From Colwellia psychrerythraea 34H (GTDB lineage Bacteria > Pseudomonadota > Gammaproteobacteria > Enterobacterales > Alteromonadaceae), in assembly GCF_000012325.1 (NCBI RefSeq), contig NC_003910.7:992001-1056000 (forward strand): 64,000 nucleotides of DNA, given 5' to 3'. A program made the position numbers and the translations under genes. Under the pieces are notes generated by a model. The model was not told where the DNA came from. It saw nothing but the letters and a program-made list of their open reading frames with translations, and made no database searches. Position 1 is the first letter of the stretch, and every line of letters begins with the position of its first letter. Of the stretch, positions 62,339-64,000 are shown one piece after another.

Positions 62339-63469
62339 ATGACACAAAAACGCTTTCATGCTCAACGATTCTTTGATGGGCAAGCTTTTCTCGATGATCA
62401 AGTATTGACCATAGTCGATGGTAAAATTACTGCTATTGACCAAGATATTACTAATATTGATGTTAGTGTTACAGGTTTAGTTGTTCCAGGTTATATCGAC
62501 TTGCAAGTTAACGGTGGTGGCGGTGCATTATTCAATGATTCACCGTCAGTTGATAACTTAAAAACAATCATGACTGCTCATGCTAGGTTTGGTACCACAG
62601 CGATGATGCCGACCTTAATTACCGATAAAATTGAAGTAATGCAGCAAGCTGCAAAGGCCATTGCTCAAGCAATATCAGAAGGTGTTCCCGGTATCATTGG
62701 CATCCATTTTGAGGGACCGCACTTATCTATTGATAAAAAAGGTACCCATTGTGCCGATTATATTCGACCTATTTCTGATGATGAATGGCAGGTTCTCTCT
62801 CGCCAAGACATTGGCCAAATTATGGTAACGCTTGCACCGGAAACTGTAAGTGCTGAAGACGTAACCCGAATGGTTGAGTTAGGAATTAAAGTTTGCTTAG
62901 GTCACACTAATGCTGATTTTAAAACGACTCAACAGGCTATTGATGCTGGGGCAAGTGGTTTTACTCATTTATTTAATGCTATGTCCCCATTGCAAGGTCG
63001 TGAACCGGGTGTTGTTGGCGCTGCGCTTTTAAATAATCATACTAGCTGCGGTTTAATTGTTGATGGTTTCCATGTGGATTACGCCAGTTGTAGATTAGCA
63101 ATTCAAGCTAAACCTCAAGGTAAAATATTCTTAGTAACTGATGCAATGCCGCCCGTAGGCACAGATCAAACCCAATTCGCTTTATACGATCGTACAGTTT
63201 ATGTCGATAACGGTAAACTTACGTCAACCACAGGTGAACTCGCTGGCTCTTCTTTAGATATGGCCAGTGCCGTGAAAAATACGCATCACAAGTTGGGCAT
63301 TGAGTTAGGCGAAGCAATTCGGATGGCCAGTTTGTACCCAGCACAATATTTATATCAAAACCAAACGGTTATGCGTGGTGAACTCATACCAGGAAAACAA
63401 GCTGATATGGTGGTATTGAATGATGATTTGTCTGTACAAGAAACCTGGATTGCAGGTGCAAAAGTTTAG
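62339..63469 (+). CDS. nagA: N-acetylglucosamine-6-phosphate deacetylase
   Basis: The 376-residue amidohydrolase shows the NagA pattern: YIDLQVNGGGG, GIHFEGPHLS with the metal-binding Glu, CLGHTNA and THLFNAMSP with metal-binding His residues, and LVTDAMPP with the catalytic Asp. It hydrolyses GlcNAc-6-phosphate to glucosamine-6-phosphate and acetate, feeding NagB. It follows nagK and is likely co-transcribed with it under NagR control, and it precedes the permease gene by 100 bases. Confidence 0.96.
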   Translation: MTQKRFHAQRFFDGQAFLDDQVLTIVDGKITAIDQDITNIDVSVTGLVVPGYIDLQVNGGGGALFNDSPSVDNLKTIMTAHARFGTTAMMPTLITDKIEVMQQAAKAIAQAISEGVPGIIGIHFEGPHLSIDKKGTHCADYIRPISDDEWQVLSRQDIGQIMVTLAPETVSAEDVTRMVELGIKVCLGHTNADFKTTQQAIDAGASGFTHLFNAMSPLQGREPGVVGAALLNNHTSCGLIVDGFHVDYASCRLAIQAKPQGKIFLVTDAMPPVGTDQTQFALYDRTVYVDNGKLTSTTGELAGSSLDMASAVKNTHHKLGIELGEAIRMASLYPAQYLYQNQTVMRGELIPGKQADMVVLNDDLSVQETWIAGAKV

Positions 63470-63569
63470 TTTACTAGCCGCAATTATTTCGATTAAAACT
63501 AGACCATCAAAACTAGCGACTACTAAACCAATTTAAATAATAATTATAATGCAAGTTAACGAGGAAGTT

Positions 63570-64000
63570 ATGGAAATGTCTTTAACAGAAGAGAAGAAGC
63601 AAAGTAATGCTGTACCGATGGTTATCGTTGCCGGGCTATTTTTTATCCTAGGTTTTGCTACCTGGTTAAACGGCTCCTTAATGCCTTACTTGCAACAAAT
63701 ACTACAATTAACACCATTTCAAGCATCGCTAATATTATTTTCTTTTTATATTGCGGTTACCTTTACTGCCTTACCTTCTGCGGCCATTATTCGTAAAGTA
63801 GGTTATAAAAATGGTATGGCTTTAGGTATGGGGACCATGATGATTGCTGGTTTACTTTTCATTCCAGCAGCTAAAACACAAATTTTTCCATTATTTCTAT
63901 TAGCCCAGCTGGTTATGGGTACAGGACAAACGTTACTACAAACTGCGGTTAATCCATACGTAGTTCGTATTGGCCCTGAAGAGTCAGCAGCAGCACGTAT
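63570..64000 (+). CDS. nagP: Sugar MFS permease, FucP/NagP type (5' part, runs off the window)
   Basis: The open frame begins at ATG 63570, with GAGGA five bases upstream, and continues to the window edge (about 143 codons). It encodes membrane helices with GLFFILGFATWLNGSLMPYL, TLLQTAVNPYVV and TGQ motifs typical of the FucP/GluP family of sugar-proton symporters. In nag loci of Shewanella, Xanthomonas and relatives this position is held by the GlcNAc permease NagP. The assignment to GlcNAc is by context. Confidence 0.82.
   Translation, partial: MEMSLTEEKKQSNAVPMVIVAGLFFILGFATWLNGSLMPYLQQILQLTPFQASLILFSFYIAVTFTALPSAAIIRKVGYKNGMALGMGTMMIAGLLFIPAAKTQIFPLFLLAQLVMGTGQTLLQTAVNPYVVRIGPEESAAAR

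Noticed and set aside
1..64000. CRISPR array, tRNA genes, intact transposase, prophage
   Set aside because: Read for regular direct repeats, cloverleaf-like sequence, transposase motifs and phage genes; none was found, apart from short inverted-repeat elements without coding capacity.

Overview
The window looks like chromosomal DNA of a marine gammaproteobacterium of the Alteromonadales, most likely Colwellia or a close relative. This is inferred from the AT-rich base composition, the large TonB-dependent receptors (TBDRs) of the IRGSL type paired with tryptophan-halogenase-like flavoproteins, a PanP-type aspartate decarboxylase, and an N-acetylglucosamine (GlcNAc) locus with LacI-type NagR operators. 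No rRNA, tRNA, CRISPR array, prophage or intact insertion sequence was seen; the only mobile-looking DNA is a set of short inverted-repeat (MITE-like) elements.

Region 1, alpha-glucan use (1-6413 and 14526-24927). An exported GH31 alpha-glucosidase is divergent from a cytoplasmic GH13 glucosidase and an exported GH13 amylase. Further on lie a TBDR with a downstream halogenase-like gene, an exported two-domain thioredoxin-like protein, a LysR regulator and a lipoprotein pullulanase. The palindrome TTGAATACGTATGCAA (with variants) occurs three times in the GH31/GH13 divergent region, twice upstream of the TBDR and once upstream of the pullulanase. It therefore ties the three pieces into one regulon, probably under a LacI-family MalR-type regulator that is not in the window. 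Between the pieces sit an MFS protein with a long Pro-punctuated repeat tail, a TetR/aldehyde dehydrogenase pair, a small methyltransferase and a LysR/quinone-oxidoreductase pair.

Region 2, mixed housekeeping and signalling (25002-36865 and 37980-47623). This holds an acyltransferase with a winged-helix-like tail, an FHA protein overlapping a membrane Ser/Thr kinase with TPRs, a small secreted helical-repeat protein, two unrecognised small genes, a YadGH-like ABC transporter followed by a TrmB-like methyltransferase, panP, an HDOD-GAF protein, a YcxB-like protein, a TauE/SafE permease, an Fe(III) ABC transporter (fbpABC), an orphan OmpR-type regulator, plsC, rraB and a 51-residue membrane protein.

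Region 3, chitin/GlcNAc use (36908-37828 and 47788-64000). nagB, nagR, pgi, a TBDR, two tandem halogenase-like genes, a SapC-family gene, a lipoprotein GH20 hexosaminidase, nagK, nagA and the start of an FucP/NagP-type MFS permease form an almost complete pathway: outer-membrane uptake, release of GlcNAc, inner-membrane transport, phosphorylation, deacetylation, deamination, and fructose-6-P interconversion. NagR-type palindromes (TGACAGCGCTGTCA) lie before nagB, between nagR and pgi, twice before the TBDR and before nagK, with a degenerate copy before the hexosaminidase.

The least explained features are the halogenase-like proteins partnered with both glycan receptors, the repeat-tailed MFS protein, the non-RD kinase/FHA locus, and the modular MITE-like elements that share a 37-bp core.
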